Source of the DNA: Chrysoporthe austroafricana
Taxonomy: Eukaryota; Ascomycota; Sordariomycetes; Diaporthales; Cryphonectriaceae
Assembly (NCBI GenBank): GCA_001051155.2
Contig: JYIP02000009.1
Coordinates: forward strand, 806,001 to 870,000
Length of the DNA: 64,000 bases
Direction of reading: 5' to 3'
In this document: positions 22,712 through 33,695 of the stretch, one piece after another
Numbering within the stretch: position 1 is the first letter of the stretch
Layout of the letters: the number at the start of each line of letters is the position of its first letter
Made by a program: the position numbers and the translations under genes
Notes under the pieces: generated by a model
Told to the model about the DNA's origin: nothing
The model's input: only the letters and a program-made list of their open reading frames with translations
The model's database searches: none

Positions 22712-22909
22712 GCTTGAGGCTATAGCACTCTATGGCAAAATGTAAAGGGTCAGGGTCAAAGCGCTGAAATTCCCGGAATTTTTATCTTTATCCTGCCCCA
22801 TTTCTTTCACTGAGAAAAAGAGCACCTTTTCTTTGAAACAACAACCATTCAAGAAGTCTATCTGCCATGTTCTATACCAGTTCCACCGTTTTCCTGCTCA
22901 AGAATTATC

Positions 22910-23329
22910 ATGGACGGTCAAGCAATGAGTTTCCAAACTTTTCCTAAAGCGTTGCAGCCCGATTTTGAGCAGCACAACTCTGACGCCTCACTTCCCTTGA
23001 CGATGCCCTTGGCGATGCCCTTGACGATGCCCTTGACAATGCCCTTGCAGTTACTAGCTTACTTGCATTCCAGCCAGTCGAGACCACGGCCGCTGCTGCT
23101 GCGCTTTCAATGTTCCCTGAAGTATGTCCTTGGAGCTCTGTTCAGTCAGTTCCCCTTTACGATAACGGCGCAGACCCTCCCCTTTACACCCCCAGAGCAG
23201 GAAAGCCTGTTTCCTGCAGTTATACCAGGCATTCTTCTGGAAGAAGAGATCAGAATGAGGCCCCAAAACCTTAAGCCCAAAGCTCTAGCACGTAATTTCT
23301 CGCATGCTTTGATCGTCTTTACTCTATAG
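22910..23329 (+). CDS. Hypothetical protein with MPLT tetrapeptide repeats
   Basis: A 139-codon frame from MDGQAMSFQTFPKALQPDFE. It contains a run of four near-identical 12-bp units (22998-23048) that encode repeats of the Pro-Leu-Thr/Ala-Met type. No domain recognised. The frame could be a short lineage-specific gene or chance; nothing else in the sequence supports expression. Confidence 0.2.
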   Translation: MDGQAMSFQTFPKALQPDFEQHNSDASLPLTMPLAMPLTMPLTMPLQLLAYLHSSQSRPRPLLLRFQCSLKYVLGALFSQFPFTITAQTLPFTPPEQESLFPAVIPGILLEEEIRMRPQNLKPKALARNFSHALIVFTL

Positions 23330-23759
23330 TGGCCGCACTATTGGCATTTAGCGGCGTATATACCTTGCAAAATGCTTTGCTTTGCATATATTTTTTCGGA
23401 TGAAAAGGCGAGCTCTCAATGTCTGTACGTAGCTGTTCTCATCGAGCTTGTATTTGTATACTTATTTGAGCGGCAGCGGCTTCGAAGCGGCCCTGCTGCG
23501 TGCCAACTTTACTAGCCGGCGAAGCTTACAAAATGTGATGAATTCAGGGGCATCGCTGCTGACGATTTGCTGCTTCATGTCTATGCCGCTAACCATAAGT
23601 ATTCGTCCGACGTGGGGGATAAGACCTGAGCTAAAGATTTCAAAGTGAATTGTGTCCTTTTTCACCAAAACTGTGTCTTCATCTGTTCTGATGCTCTGCA
23701 TTTCAAACGCTGCCGTGGCTCCACCTCCCCGATGGTCGTGATTCGGATCCCGCAACAAC
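23330..23759. other. Intergenic
   Basis: No supported gene; 3' flank of the RSA3-like gene on the minus strand. Confidence 0.4.
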
Positions 23760-24005
23760 TCAACCCGACTTCTTCGCCGTTGCCTCAGCTGCGACGATTC
23801 TGCGCTGATCTGCTGGCGAGAACATGGACGTGCCCTGTGACAATGCGTTGACGAGGATTGGAATAGCGTCGTTTCTGAAGTCGTCGGCGTTGCGGACCTT
23901 GTCCAGGTCTTCGGCGAACTCCTTGGTGGCGCGCTGGAGGTAGTACGAGGTGAAGGCTGCAGAGACCTCCGCGTCGCTCATCTGCTTGCATTGCTTGTCT
24001 TTCAT
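23760..24005 (-). CDS. RSA3-like ribosome-assembly protein (small form)
   Basis: From the ATG at 24005 the frame encodes 81 residues, MKDKQCKQMSDAEVSAAFTS then YYLQRATKEFAEDLDKVRNA and DDFRNDAIPILVNALSQGTS, ending AEATAKKSG. The helical pattern (YxL..xTxEFxxxLDxxR...DF....xLxxALxxGxxxF) matches the C-terminal domain of ribosome assembly protein 3, a nucleolar factor for early 60S assembly. Longer fungal RSA3 proteins have a charged N-terminal extension that is absent here. The frame stays open upstream to 24164, but that part is His/Pro-rich and looks like leader sequence. A TTTCAG acceptor-like site at about 24022-24027 means a 5' exon is possible. Third codon positions are GC-rich, supporting a real gene. 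Confidence 0.55.
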   Translation of the reverse strand: MKDKQCKQMSDAEVSAAFTSYYLQRATKEFAEDLDKVRNADDFRNDAIPILVNALSQGTSMFSPADQRRIVAAEATAKKSG

Positions 24006-24165
24006 GTTGATGACAAACTGTTGCTGAAATGAAGCACACTTTTGTGTGTTTCTCTTTTTGGGGGGTGGTTCTGGCGGGGTAGTTTGCAGTGGATGGTGAT
24101 GCCCTGAGAGGTGTGCATGCAGTTTTAGTGGCCTACTAACGGTGCAAATTTTAGGCGGGTCCAAT

Positions 24166-25110
24166 GGCGAGACGCAACCTGCAGAGCCGGTTCAGGCAAG
24201 GGCTAAATTTGTCGTCTGTGTTCTTCTTTTAGGGCTAAGGCTGAGGAGCATTCTTCTAGTTTATTCCAATGAACCTTGGCATTTGATAGCAATTTTTGGC
24301 AGATTATCCAGAGTTTTGATTTTCTTTCTCTTCCTTTTGGGCTTTTTGCACCCTCATCAACGGTTTTATCTCTGCTTTTCGTGAGAAGGTAATTGTTCAT
24401 AAACGTTGCAATTAGTCTAATTACCATCTGAACCTCGAGTCACTTGTATTAGAACGTTTCTTCGGAGTTCTTGTTCATATACAAGAACGTCAGGCATCGT
24501 CAAGGCATGAGGGTGCCAGACCTAACCATTCGACAGTAAGTAAGGAGCAGACTGGAAGATTTTGAATATGCAGATCGCTAGCTCTGTCAGCCCCATAAGG
24601 GGGAAGGGGAAATAGTGAGGCTCACGTCCAGAGTATGTCCTGGGGAACTACCTCTCACAAACGTTGTTGGTCCTCCAAGCCCTGGCCAAGATATCAAAAG
24701 CCGAATTCCATCTAGACATGCACACGCTGAGCCACCTCTCGCTTTATCTGTGCAATATCCCGTACAACGTATGACGAGTCCGAAAGTTTCGATCTGATTC
24801 TATACAAATTGTTCTAATGAGCTGCGCCCTGTCTACGTGACCCGCCCGTCTGCATCATTGCGGCAGCGCCATCAGTATCGCACATATCCCTGAAGCACAC
24901 ATCACTTCATTTGAAACTCTCTGGGTATCAATCACTACCTTCAGGAGCTCAATTGTTCTGTATCAAATCCATCTGCCGTCTGTTTGATCATTAATTATCT
25001 GTCCGTCGGCCGGAAGTGATTCGCCATCCCTCGTGCTCATTTTCGACCGTCATCTTCTGATATGGGGCTCCAATCAATGGAAGCTCTTCAACACCAGTGA
25101 TGACCATTCT
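24166..25110. other. Gene-poor stretch upstream of RSA3-like gene
   Basis: No complete gene. The minus strand from about 24990 to 25110 continues the coding-like frames described for 25110-26160 (for example GVEELPLIGAPYQKM), beyond an in-frame TGA. Confidence 0.4.
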
Positions 25111-26160
25111 GAATCAATTTCGGTCTGAGGAGCGAGCTTGTGAGATTCCTACTGTCTGTAAATCTTTGAGCTCTAACATTTTAGTGATCCTGTCCTCCAT
25201 TGTGTTGGTGAGAAGCTCCTTTTTGACATCTCTCAGCTGTGGCATCTTCATCCTGAGCCTTCGTTGTCAATGTCACATTCCAGCTTACTGACCTGAGCAA
25301 TCAAAGAACGCAGGAGAAGGTCTGATGGCACTTTGTTGTCGGTTTCTTCTCAGATAGCCGTACTTCTGAGTATGTACGCTGACACTACTGTCAGGGGAAG
25401 TCGTGATTATGCAATCTATCTTAACATGTAGCTCCGTTACATCCACTTCGTCGAAACAGGTCATGACACTAGCTGCCAAATAGCAAACTGTGAGTTCAAT
25501 TTGATATCACTTCGAGATTTCGAGGATATCTCTCCGCATATTCTCTTTGTTAAACGATGTGTAACTCGCGTAACCGTCTTGGATCAAGTCGATATCTTCT
25601 AAGCTTGATAATTTCCCTTGTGCTATGCTTCTTTATTATTCGATGATCCAGTTACAAAGTGCGAGAAGTTGTTACTGCTCTAGGCTCATTTCTCCTATGA
25701 GCGTAGCAGTGCTTACCTGCATTTTTAACCAAGCCTTGTTTTGCAGTACTGTCAATGTCCTCTCTGCTTTTCTCTAAGAGCTTGTTTTCCCCGTTTACTG
25801 ATACACTGAGTTGATGTACTTCATTGTCCCTGTCCCATCCTCAACTGGTACTTTTCAGGACAATGAGTGTTGGTTGCACCTCTGCGATATTTCAATAACT
25901 GTTCTTCACCGTCTCTGCAACAGATATTGCCGCATGCCTGAGCTTCTGTTAACGATAGCTCAGCTTTCCGATTCTCTTCAAATCAGTCACTACCCAGTAT
26001 GAAGACAAGAGTAGCGGACAGAAGAAGTGTAACATGTGCGCCACACGTGGCCGGCAATAGCAATTCCGCACTGGCATATTTGCTTAATCGTCTGCGCAAC
26101 CCTTCTTGTTTTACGGACATCTGGAAAATCACTTCTACCTCGTCGCGAGCCACTGGCCTA
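25110..26160 (-). pseudogene. Unrecognised multi-exon gene or gene relic
   Basis: Several short minus-strand frames look coding and are bounded by splice signals. In order they are: ~26157-26040 (SDFPDVRKTRRVAQTIKQIC), ~25975-25880 (ENRKAELSLTEAQACGNICC), 25839-25717 (RDNEVHQLSVSVNGENKLLE), 25622-25511 (SLEDIDLIQDGYASYTSFNK), ~25487-25289 (FDEVDVTELHVKIDC) and 25252-~25119 (KMPQLRDVKKELLTNTMEDR). The 94-bp intron 25716-25623 has a perfect GTAAGC donor and TAG acceptor and keeps phase. The proposed introns of 40 bp (25879-25840) and 36 bp (25288-25253) keep phase but are shorter than usual. One junction (after ILEIS) cannot be joined in phase and a TGA interrupts the last frame. No protein family was recognised. 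Confidence 0.35.
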
Positions 26161-26684
26161 CTAGATATGGATTCAGCTCTTAGTAGGCATCGTTCCCAGG
26201 CCTTCGACAGGTGTGGTGTTGCCTCATAGTGGCAAGAGGGGACCTCGTGCTGACCCTAAGCGGTAACATCCATGACTCTCACTCATGAGCTCGGAGTTCT
26301 AATCCTCGTATCCCAGCTAGAATTGTAAATGGATGGCGGATCTGTTTCTTCTTGTTCTAATTCTGTGTAGAGCTAAGTATCTGAAAGCCGAGCATTCCTG
26401 GCCAAGGAGAGGATACCTCGGGCTACTCTGGCTCCTTGCCTAACAACTCTGCCCCGCCCCCTCCCCCCCCCCAAAAACGACGCCCTCGTCGTGTACGCAT
26501 GCCTGTCACGAGTGCGAAACGCCTAAAACATCTAGGAAACCTCAAGATTCAAGCCTCACTTCGTGTTATCAGCCAGCACGAGGTCCCCCTCCGTGCCCTC
26601 CTCCCTATTTGTTCCGACCGTAGTCCGAATTTCCTTGTCGAGACAGTCGGCGGCCTTGCCCACTTCGTTCGAGTAGCCCTCAAG

Positions 26685-27572
26685 CTATTGTACCGCGGAT
26701 TGGCATAGATTCTGGAGTCTTTCCCACGCTTCGTACCATTTGTTTGCCTCTTTTCTTGCGTCGTCACGTTCTCTGATTGCCGCCGTCAATTCTTTTTGCA
26801 GCTCATCGTATTGTCTAAGAGTTCGTTTGACCCATTCTCCTATGAGAGTCACGGCGATCCCCTCCTCCTCGGACGTCCATACTTTTAGGGTGGGTGTTTT
26901 ATCAACCTCAGGGAAAGGCAGACATGTAGCTAGTTTTCGGGCTTTCGTGGGACGCTGGATGGGATCGTCTTCATTGCAGCGCTTCGAAGAGGTTTTGGCG
27001 AATGCAAACGATCCATATTTGTGCGGGCTTATGTCGTCGGCCCGAGCATACACACTCGGTGGGACATTGTCCTTTGCCAGTGGGATAACGATGGCGCGGA
27101 GCCAGATAGTAGAGTGTTCTTTCCCGAGGAGCAAGTCGTCGAGCTCGGGAACGAATCCCCCCACGAACCAATTGAAGCTATGCCCCAGCCATTCGGCCGT
27201 CCTGAATGTCTGGTGCGTACCGTGGGTTTTGAACGAAGACGGGACAACGCGGAGATTCGTTTTGTCCGGACTCATAGCTATGATAGCTATCATCTCGCAC
27301 GCCAACCTTCGCAAGCTTTTGTGCATTTGCGTTCGCATGTTCACCATGGTCATCTGGCTCGCTGTAGCTCTGCGTGTAATGTCATTGACGAGGGATTTCG
27401 TTTCGCGAAAGAGTTTAGCGCTGCAAGGCGGCTGCTGCCACGTAGTAATTCTGTCAATTATCGGCACGATCCGTGCTTTGGTGGCGTCTGTGATCCACAT
27501 TTGTCTCGTGAGCCAATTTCTCGCATCTGCCTTGCGTGTATCCAGCTCCTCGCCCGCGAAGGCTTTCCCCAT
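26685..27572 (-). CDS. Hypothetical protein with C-terminal coiled coil
   Basis: The frame opens at 27647; the ATG at 27572 (MGKAFAGEELDTRKADARNW) is the more natural start and gives 295 aa. It is a soluble protein without a signal peptide. The N-terminal two-thirds has no recognised domain (LTRQMWITDATKARIVPIID, ...EWLGHSFNWFVGGFVPELDD). The last ~50 residues are a probable coiled coil (YDELQKELTAAIRERDDARK EANKW) ending NLCQSAVQ. Opposite-strand frames of 280 and 198 codons overlap it. The minus-strand frame is preferred because it ends in a plausible heptad region and is the longest. Likely a lineage-restricted fungal protein. Confidence 0.4.
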   Translation of the reverse strand: MGKAFAGEELDTRKADARNWLTRQMWITDATKARIVPIIDRITTWQQPPCSAKLFRETKSLVNDITRRATASQMTMVNMRTQMHKSLRRLACEMIAIIAMSPDKTNLRVVPSSFKTHGTHQTFRTAEWLGHSFNWFVGGFVPELDDLLLGKEHSTIWLRAIVIPLAKDNVPPSVYARADDISPHKYGSFAFAKTSSKRCNEDDPIQRPTKARKLATCLPFPEVDKTPTLKVWTSEEEGIAVTLIGEWVKRTLRQYDELQKELTAAIRERDDARKEANKWYEAWERLQNLCQSAVQ

Positions 27573-27787
27573 GTTGACGTGATCGGGTATCAAGGCCAGG
27601 AAACTTGTGTACGGTAGTGTCAGCGAAGCTGGCTGGCGAAGTTGCAAGAGTAGGGGTGAAGCTTCAGGAGGTAATGCGTTGCTTCCCTGTACGATTGTAC
27701 GAGACTTCTCTGGGCTGGCTGATGGAGTCGCAAGAAGTGTTGGTAAGGCTTTAGGAGACGATGCATTGCTTCCTTATACGATCGTAG

Positions 27788-28396
27788 GAGACTTTTCTGA
27801 GTTGGCCGGACGGAGGTGTTCTCACCATATTATCTCAGAATGAGCCGGCGGATCCAGAAAATGATCTGGATAATGTGGTGAGCGATAAGAGCGAGGTAAA
27901 ATCCCCACTGGCCTTTCGAGAAGGACCTGCTTTGCTAGGAAACCCCCGTCACGTGAATCTTCAACGACCTCGAGAAGCATCTCGCAAAGAAAACTCTGAG
28001 ATCCGAACTCTCCTTAGACTGAGAAGTCCTAGCGCGACTGCCAACTGGCTGTGCAAGGAGATTCTGAGATCTCGAGATCCCCCCTGGTCAACGTGGGGGA
28101 CGCAGCGCTTTCGGGGGAGTTGTCTCGTCCCCAGCTTCATTCACATCAGCTTCACATGGACCACAATGCTACACATCTCAACACATCTCAACACCGTCAA
28201 TACTCTAGAGCGGATACTACAAGTACGAGGGGAAATGCTTCTTGAGCTGAAGCGTCTGCGCATGGATAACTATCAACGGCAGCTGCGTGATGCTGAAGCC
28301 GTACACAACAAAGTAGCGCAGGAGCGGCTCCTTATCACACTGGAGGCTTTGCTAAAGCAGAATCAGCAGTCACAAGCTAGCAAAGTCATGTTTTAG
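27788..28396 (+). CDS. Hypothetical protein, coiled-coil C-terminus, 5' exon unresolved
   Basis: The frame is open from 27788 to the TAG at 28394-28396, but the first in-frame ATG is at 28163 (MLHISTHLNTVNTLERILQV). An acceptor-like TATCTCAG ends at 27838 in frame, suggesting an upstream exon I could not join. The C-terminal ~60 residues (GEMLLELKRLRMDNYQRQLR, RLLITLEALLKQNQQSQ) are strongly helical and charged, consistent with a coiled coil. No family recognised. It is either a spliced small gene or a fragment. Confidence 0.3.
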   Translation, partial: ETFLSWPDGGVLTILSQNEPADPENDLDNVVSDKSEVKSPLAFREGPALLGNPRHVNLQRPREASRKENSEIRTLLRLRSPSATANWLCKEILRSRDPPWSTWGTQRFRGSCLVPSFIHISFTWTTMLHISTHLNTVNTLERILQVRGEMLLELKRLRMDNYQRQLRDAEAVHNKVAQERLLITLEALLKQNQQSQASKVMF

Positions 28397-29608
28397 GAAG
28401 TCCTCATACACAAGGTATTGGTTATAAGCAACCACCGTCCACTCCATGATGGGTCATGATGCTGTCCTCCTTAAAGGAAAGCGGAGAACCTAACAATATT
28501 GAAATGGATATAAGACATTCGGGTTGTGAGTCTTGGGGGATGACCCATAAGTCTTAAGAACTGGCTTGTCATATTGGGAACCCTGTGTCCGGTGCGCCAA
28601 CAGGGCGTCTTGAAGCGATATGATTTAGCATACCCTTTTCTGGCATGATCTGTATACAGGCCCTCCCCTTGACAATCAACATAGTCGTCTTCGGCCGCTT
28701 AATAGTTATAAAAGATGTTACCCACCGATTTTGAAACCAAAGCCTTGCTCGTGTGACAAATTCAGTATTTACTGAAATCGTACATGATAGATATCATTAT
28801 AGCAAATCTCATCTCCATATGGGGTAATTTTTTAGCAGGGCTGGAACTGATTTATCCACCGGTTCGTCCACATAGGAAGAACCAAAAAGACAGGACTTTC
28901 AGAATGACATCTGAGTGAATCGGACCTAGAATATAGAGTGAGGCATCTCATAATATTTCCATTATTTTAATAAATCATCTTTGCTGACTTGAAACAAAGG
29001 CTGATAGTCGACAAGTAGTTGATAGGCAAGGCCTCACCCTGGCCTAGGCCTGGCGGTAGCAGTCAGGCCTGACCGCAGTGGGCCATGCACTCCATGGTGG
29101 GGTGGTTCCCGCGGTGCCCCCACCCCTGATCCCTACACCCCTGCCGAGAGCTACCACAGAGCTCACGTCAAGTGCAGACACGCTTTCGGCGCGCCCAAAA
29201 TTTAGGGGAGCTGAGGGCCAACGACGACATGAATCCATCAGCAACTTGCAACTCGCAACCTGAAGCGACTACATCCCTCCCATAGACCACATCCAAGCCT
29301 TTCCCCTCGGCTGATCGAGGTGCTTCCTGCCTTCTTGTTTGCATTCCTTCATTTGGCTGAAACACATCCCAAAGATCCAGCATCCTCAGACAGCCGGTCG
29401 TCTTTCTGGTCGTTGCTGCGATAAAAAGGCCCTTTGACATCATCATCTCAGTGGTACCACCATTGCGACGCTCCCTTCCCCTCCTGCCCTGCCCTGCCCT
29501 GCCCTGCCCTGCCTGCTATGGCCTAGCTGTCTCTGTGCTGTTCAAGTCTCTCACAATTGTGGAAGGCGATCAACACCCCTCGGGCTTCGCACGGTCAGGC
29601 ACACCAAC
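28397..29608. other. Intergenic, exportin-5 promoter side
   Basis: No gene supported. The last 130 bp contain a CCTGC pentamer array (29482-29514) about 100 bp before the exportin-5 start codon. Confidence 0.5.
29482..29514. repeat. CTGCC pentanucleotide repeat
   Basis: About six tandem units in the probable 5' UTR or core promoter of the exportin-5 gene. Confidence 0.85.
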
Positions 29609-32600
29609 ATGGCGACACTGCCTGCAAATGGGGGCTTCGCCTCTGGTGCAACAAACGGGTCCGATGACCTGGCAAATGGTGAAGTCATCCCTCGAATCCT
29701 CGGAGCACTCGAGATAGTTTACGGTCCATCGACCAACCAGGCTCGCCTCGAAGCGCAGCAGTTCCTCGAGAGCGTCAAGCCTCTCAAGGAAGGTCCGTCC
29801 TACGGCTTCACTCTTGCCTTCAACAAAGCGCAGTCTCCCTTCGCCCGATATTACGGTCTCTCGCTGCTCGAATACGCCATCACACATAACTGGCCCGAAT
29901 ATGGAGATGAGGAGGCGGCCTGTTTGAGGGGCTGGGTTCTCGAGCTGGCCAAACACGTCTCTGGGGGCCCCGAGGACCTCCTGTACATACGGAATAAGAT
30001 AGCGCAGCTATGGGTTGAGGTGGCAAAGAGGTGCTGGGGAGCCGAGTGGATGGACATGGATGCGATGCTGGTAGAACTCTGGCAGTTGCCGGGCTTCACC
30101 GTCCACAAGGAGCTCGTCATGTCTGTCCTCGGCTCGCTCTCTGAAGAGATCATCGGCGGAGACGACCCGGTCGTCGCTATGCGAGAGAACATCTTGGACA
30201 AGGCCGTTGTCGACATTTTCATGCCCGCATCTGTCATAACCGCCGACTTTCCCAACCGCGAACCAGGTGCCTCTGTTCGCTACGGGACCGAAGGCTGGCT
30301 CCAGCGTGCCGTCGTTCTGCTTGGTGAATGCCTAAGAACGGACGTACAGAATGAGGACGTGCGGTCATGCGCGCTTAAGACCCTCTCTGTTCTCACCGTC
30401 GTGCTGCCATGGGCGTTCCCGACGGCAGTCATTCAGACCAACGCCGTCACATACATTTACGAGGGTCTCGTGGCATCTCATGTGGCTGTGCAGAAGGTAT
30501 GATGTCCTTCCAACCAGTCTGGCCTGGGCTAACAGATTGCTGCAGGCCTCGCTCGAGGCTCTCCATGCTTTATACTCTCGTAGCGGATTCAGTGATGAGC
30601 AGTTCTTGGCGCTCGTCGTGCCCATGTACGACAAGCAATGCGTGGAGCGTTTCTCGCAACTTTTCGTCTGGTCTACAGTAGACGCCGAAGACATCGACGA
30701 TGATAAGTATCTTTTCGCAAAAAAATTTTCAGAGGTACGCACATGACGTTGAGAGAAACTGATCACACGCTGACGCCCATAGACCATATCTCACCTCGGT
30801 AACGATCTGGACCGAAAATTCCATATGCTGCCCCCAGGGTCCGACATTCAGCCTTTCCTCCATTTCCTCCTCCAGGTCGTTCAGAGCCAGAGCTTGGTCG
30901 TCTCCATCCCAGTGCTCGTTACGTGGACGCGGCTACTCAACAACCGCTCCTTGGGTCCGTCAATAGCGAAATCTTCATTGGTTGCCTCCCTTCTGGAAGT
31001 TTGCTGTTCCAGACTGGTCCGATACGAGAACCTCCCAGAGGATACACAGGATCCCACACTCGTACTGCTCATGGAAGACACAGACACAATTCCGGAGCGA
31101 CATGCCTTCCTCGGCAACTACAGGCGTTACAGTTCACAGGTGATCGAGAGCATTGTTGAGTTGACACTGTCCGATGCCATCAATCACATCCTGGGCCAGA
31201 CGGAGAATATCCTTCAACACCTTTACGACGGGCAGCCACCATTTAACCCCGCCGAGTACACCAAGAACTCAATGCCTTACCTACGGGTTGACGCACAATT
31301 CACCGTCATCGAATCTGCGCTGAAGGGCTACATGAGGTCTAGGCTACCAAAGGGCGTCAACCAAGAACAGATGGATATGCAGCGGGCCCAACTAGGCGAG
31401 CATCTGGAGGCTTGGTGCAATCGTCTGATCGAGATGAACTTCGAGGATCCACTCATTCGGAAACGCGTTCTGCAGCTGCTAGTTGCTTTCTCAACCACGG
31501 CATTGCGGAAGAATAACGGTTTCATGCTCAAGGTCCTTGAGCACATCTTGATGACCTGGCCAGCAGCTCAGCCGGAATACAGACACTTCAATGAAGCGAT
31601 CAAGGATCTTCAGGCAGAGAGCATCAACGAGCTGCAACGCTTAGCATTCAAAATGCCGGATAGTCTCCTTGCTGTTTATGATCAGTTGGACAACAAGATA
31701 CAAGAGATGAGTGCCTCTGGCACTTTGGATGAGAGGCGATTGGTCAACTACAAGAGTTTTCTGTTCATCATAATTCATCGCGCCACTAATCTTGACCAAA
31801 CGAGTCGCCTTCAGAGGCTTCAGATGTTCGTCGAGCCCGTCAAGGCTCAGTGGAGGGATGATGGTTTAAAGCGCGCCCTGGAAACCTATCAAGGCTTTTG
31901 TGAGATGATCGGCCTAGACAAAGCTCAAAGATATCTTGCAAGCCGTGGTGTGGATCGGATACCCGATTGGGGCACAGTGGAGCTGGATGCTGAGGGTTCG
32001 GCCTTGCAAGCTGAACTCGAAGAACGGCAACAGGTACGTGCCTCCCAGCGCTCTCTATATTTCTTGTATCTGACGTCCCAGCAGTTGCTGCCACTGCGGG
32101 CAACTAAGACTTTCCTCAATTACTCGGTGGATAAATTGGACAAGTCAAGTGCAGCATACCAAGCATCCTGCGCTTTGTGGCAGGATAGTTTCCCGGTCAT
32201 CCTTCCTCGACTGCTTGAATTCCTTGCGTGAGTCGGTCCGTGCTCGAGAGTGGCGCCTCTGCCTGCTAACCATTCTCTTCAGCCATGCTCATGCTTCGGC
32301 GAATCCATGCAATTGGGGCCTCCTCCCAGCCGAAATGCAGTCCATCGTTGGCCGGGTGCTCACGGATAGATTTTGGCAGGCCGGGATTTCGGAAGGCAGT
32401 AAAGACGATTTCTACTCCAGGGTAATCAACAAGAAGAATACCCTGGAAGGTCTGGCATCGTCGATACGAGGTTCTATACGCTACGTCCGCGAGTTTTGCT
32501 ACTCGATCATTTTCTGCATGAGCTGTCTCGAGCAACAGTTCTACGGAGTTGCGGATCTTCCGGATCCCCTGGCTCGCGCCTTGTTCACTGACTGCCACTT

Positions 32601-33695
32601 CCTGTCTTCACATCAACTTATTGCCTTGCTTAATCTTGTCAGGCTCCTGATTGATGTTTGCCCAGTAGAGCTCCGCCATCAATTCCTGCCGTCCATACTG
32701 AAAGCCTGCTTTCGACAGATGGACGGCAAGATCAAGTCGGAATGGGACAAGCTGGACCAGGCATTGGACATACAGGCCGCTGCAGATGCACTGACTGAAG
32801 AAATGAAGGCCGAGAGTGTCTTGCGTCAATTGACTTACTCGGCTGTGATCATGGTGGCCGACTTTTTGGATCCTCAGCGGACAGGTAATTATTTCTGCAC
32901 TTGCTCCCGAGAAGTACATGACTGACTTTTGTCCCAGATTCACCTCTGAAAGACACAGCGCAGACAGATGGTGTCGACGTGACACCACAGTATCCTTCCC
33001 TACGCAAATTCTGCTTGATGAATTCATCTGTCATCGAGCCGCTCCTGGTCTTCATGACACACGCGATTCGCATGCACGATAGTAGATGCTGCGGCGTCGT
33101 GTTGAAAGTCTTTCGCTCCATCATTCCTGAGTTCCGAGGTCTTGATGGGAACATGCAGAGGCTGCCGCCGGTCGAGCCAGCCAAGCACGCACCCCCACGA
33201 GACGACTTTATGATACCCGAAGAGACGTCGAAGGCGGTCAGGGAGTTCATCTGCGGGGAGGTCCTTCAAGCCTGTATATCGTCACTTCACGAACATCACT
33301 TCGTTGACCTACAGAGGGAGTTGGGCAACGTCCTGGCGGCTATAATAGCAAACTACGGCCAGCTTACACCGACACCACGAATGGTTCTTTCGTCACTGCC
33401 GAATATGCGACAAGAGGATGTCGACACATGCCTTACCAATATCACTCGTGCTGGGACGAATCAGCGACAACAGCGCGCGTATATCCTCGATCTGCTTAAG
33501 GACCTGAAGGGGGTGAGTATCGCGGAGATGGGAAAAGTTGAGAAGGCTTTTGATTTTGCGAACGTCAAAAAGAAGGCCTCGACGCGCAGCCAGATGCAGC
33601 AGGAGTTCATGACTGCTCCTATGACGAATGGGCAGCAGGAACCCGGGCGAAAGTCCCCAGATCTCACAGGGGTTGCGGGATTGTTCGATGGCTAG
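29609..33695 (+). CDS. MSN5: Exportin-5/MSN5-type karyopherin beta, 5 exons
   Basis: Exons are 29609-30496, 30546-30734, 30783-32227, 32283-32884 and 32938-33695; introns of 48-55 bp are GT...AG and all phases agree. The protein is 1293 aa. The N-terminus holds the karyopherin repeat region (IVYGPSTNQARLEAQQFLES, FARYYGLSLLEYAITHNW), followed by HEAT-type helical repeats for the whole length, with no transmembrane or signal sequence. Exportin-5/Msn5 relatives carry phosphorylated proteins, and in some species tRNA or structured RNA, out of the nucleus with Ran-GTP. The match to the Xpo5 branch is by the N-terminal signature, the large size and the C-terminal HEAT region (PTPRMVLSSLPNMRQEDVDT). 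The C-terminus is disordered (KKASTRSQMQQEF). The ATG at 29609 is the first in a good context. Confidence 0.88.

Noticed and set aside
26222..26320. A-box-like and T-arm-like phrases suggesting a tRNA
   Set aside because: Acceptor strands do not pair and the T stem has mismatches.
26740..27582. 280-codon plus-strand frame opposite the hypothetical coiled-coil protein
   Set aside because: Shadow of the minus-strand frame; it starts mid-gene, and the minus-strand protein has a coherent helical C-terminus.
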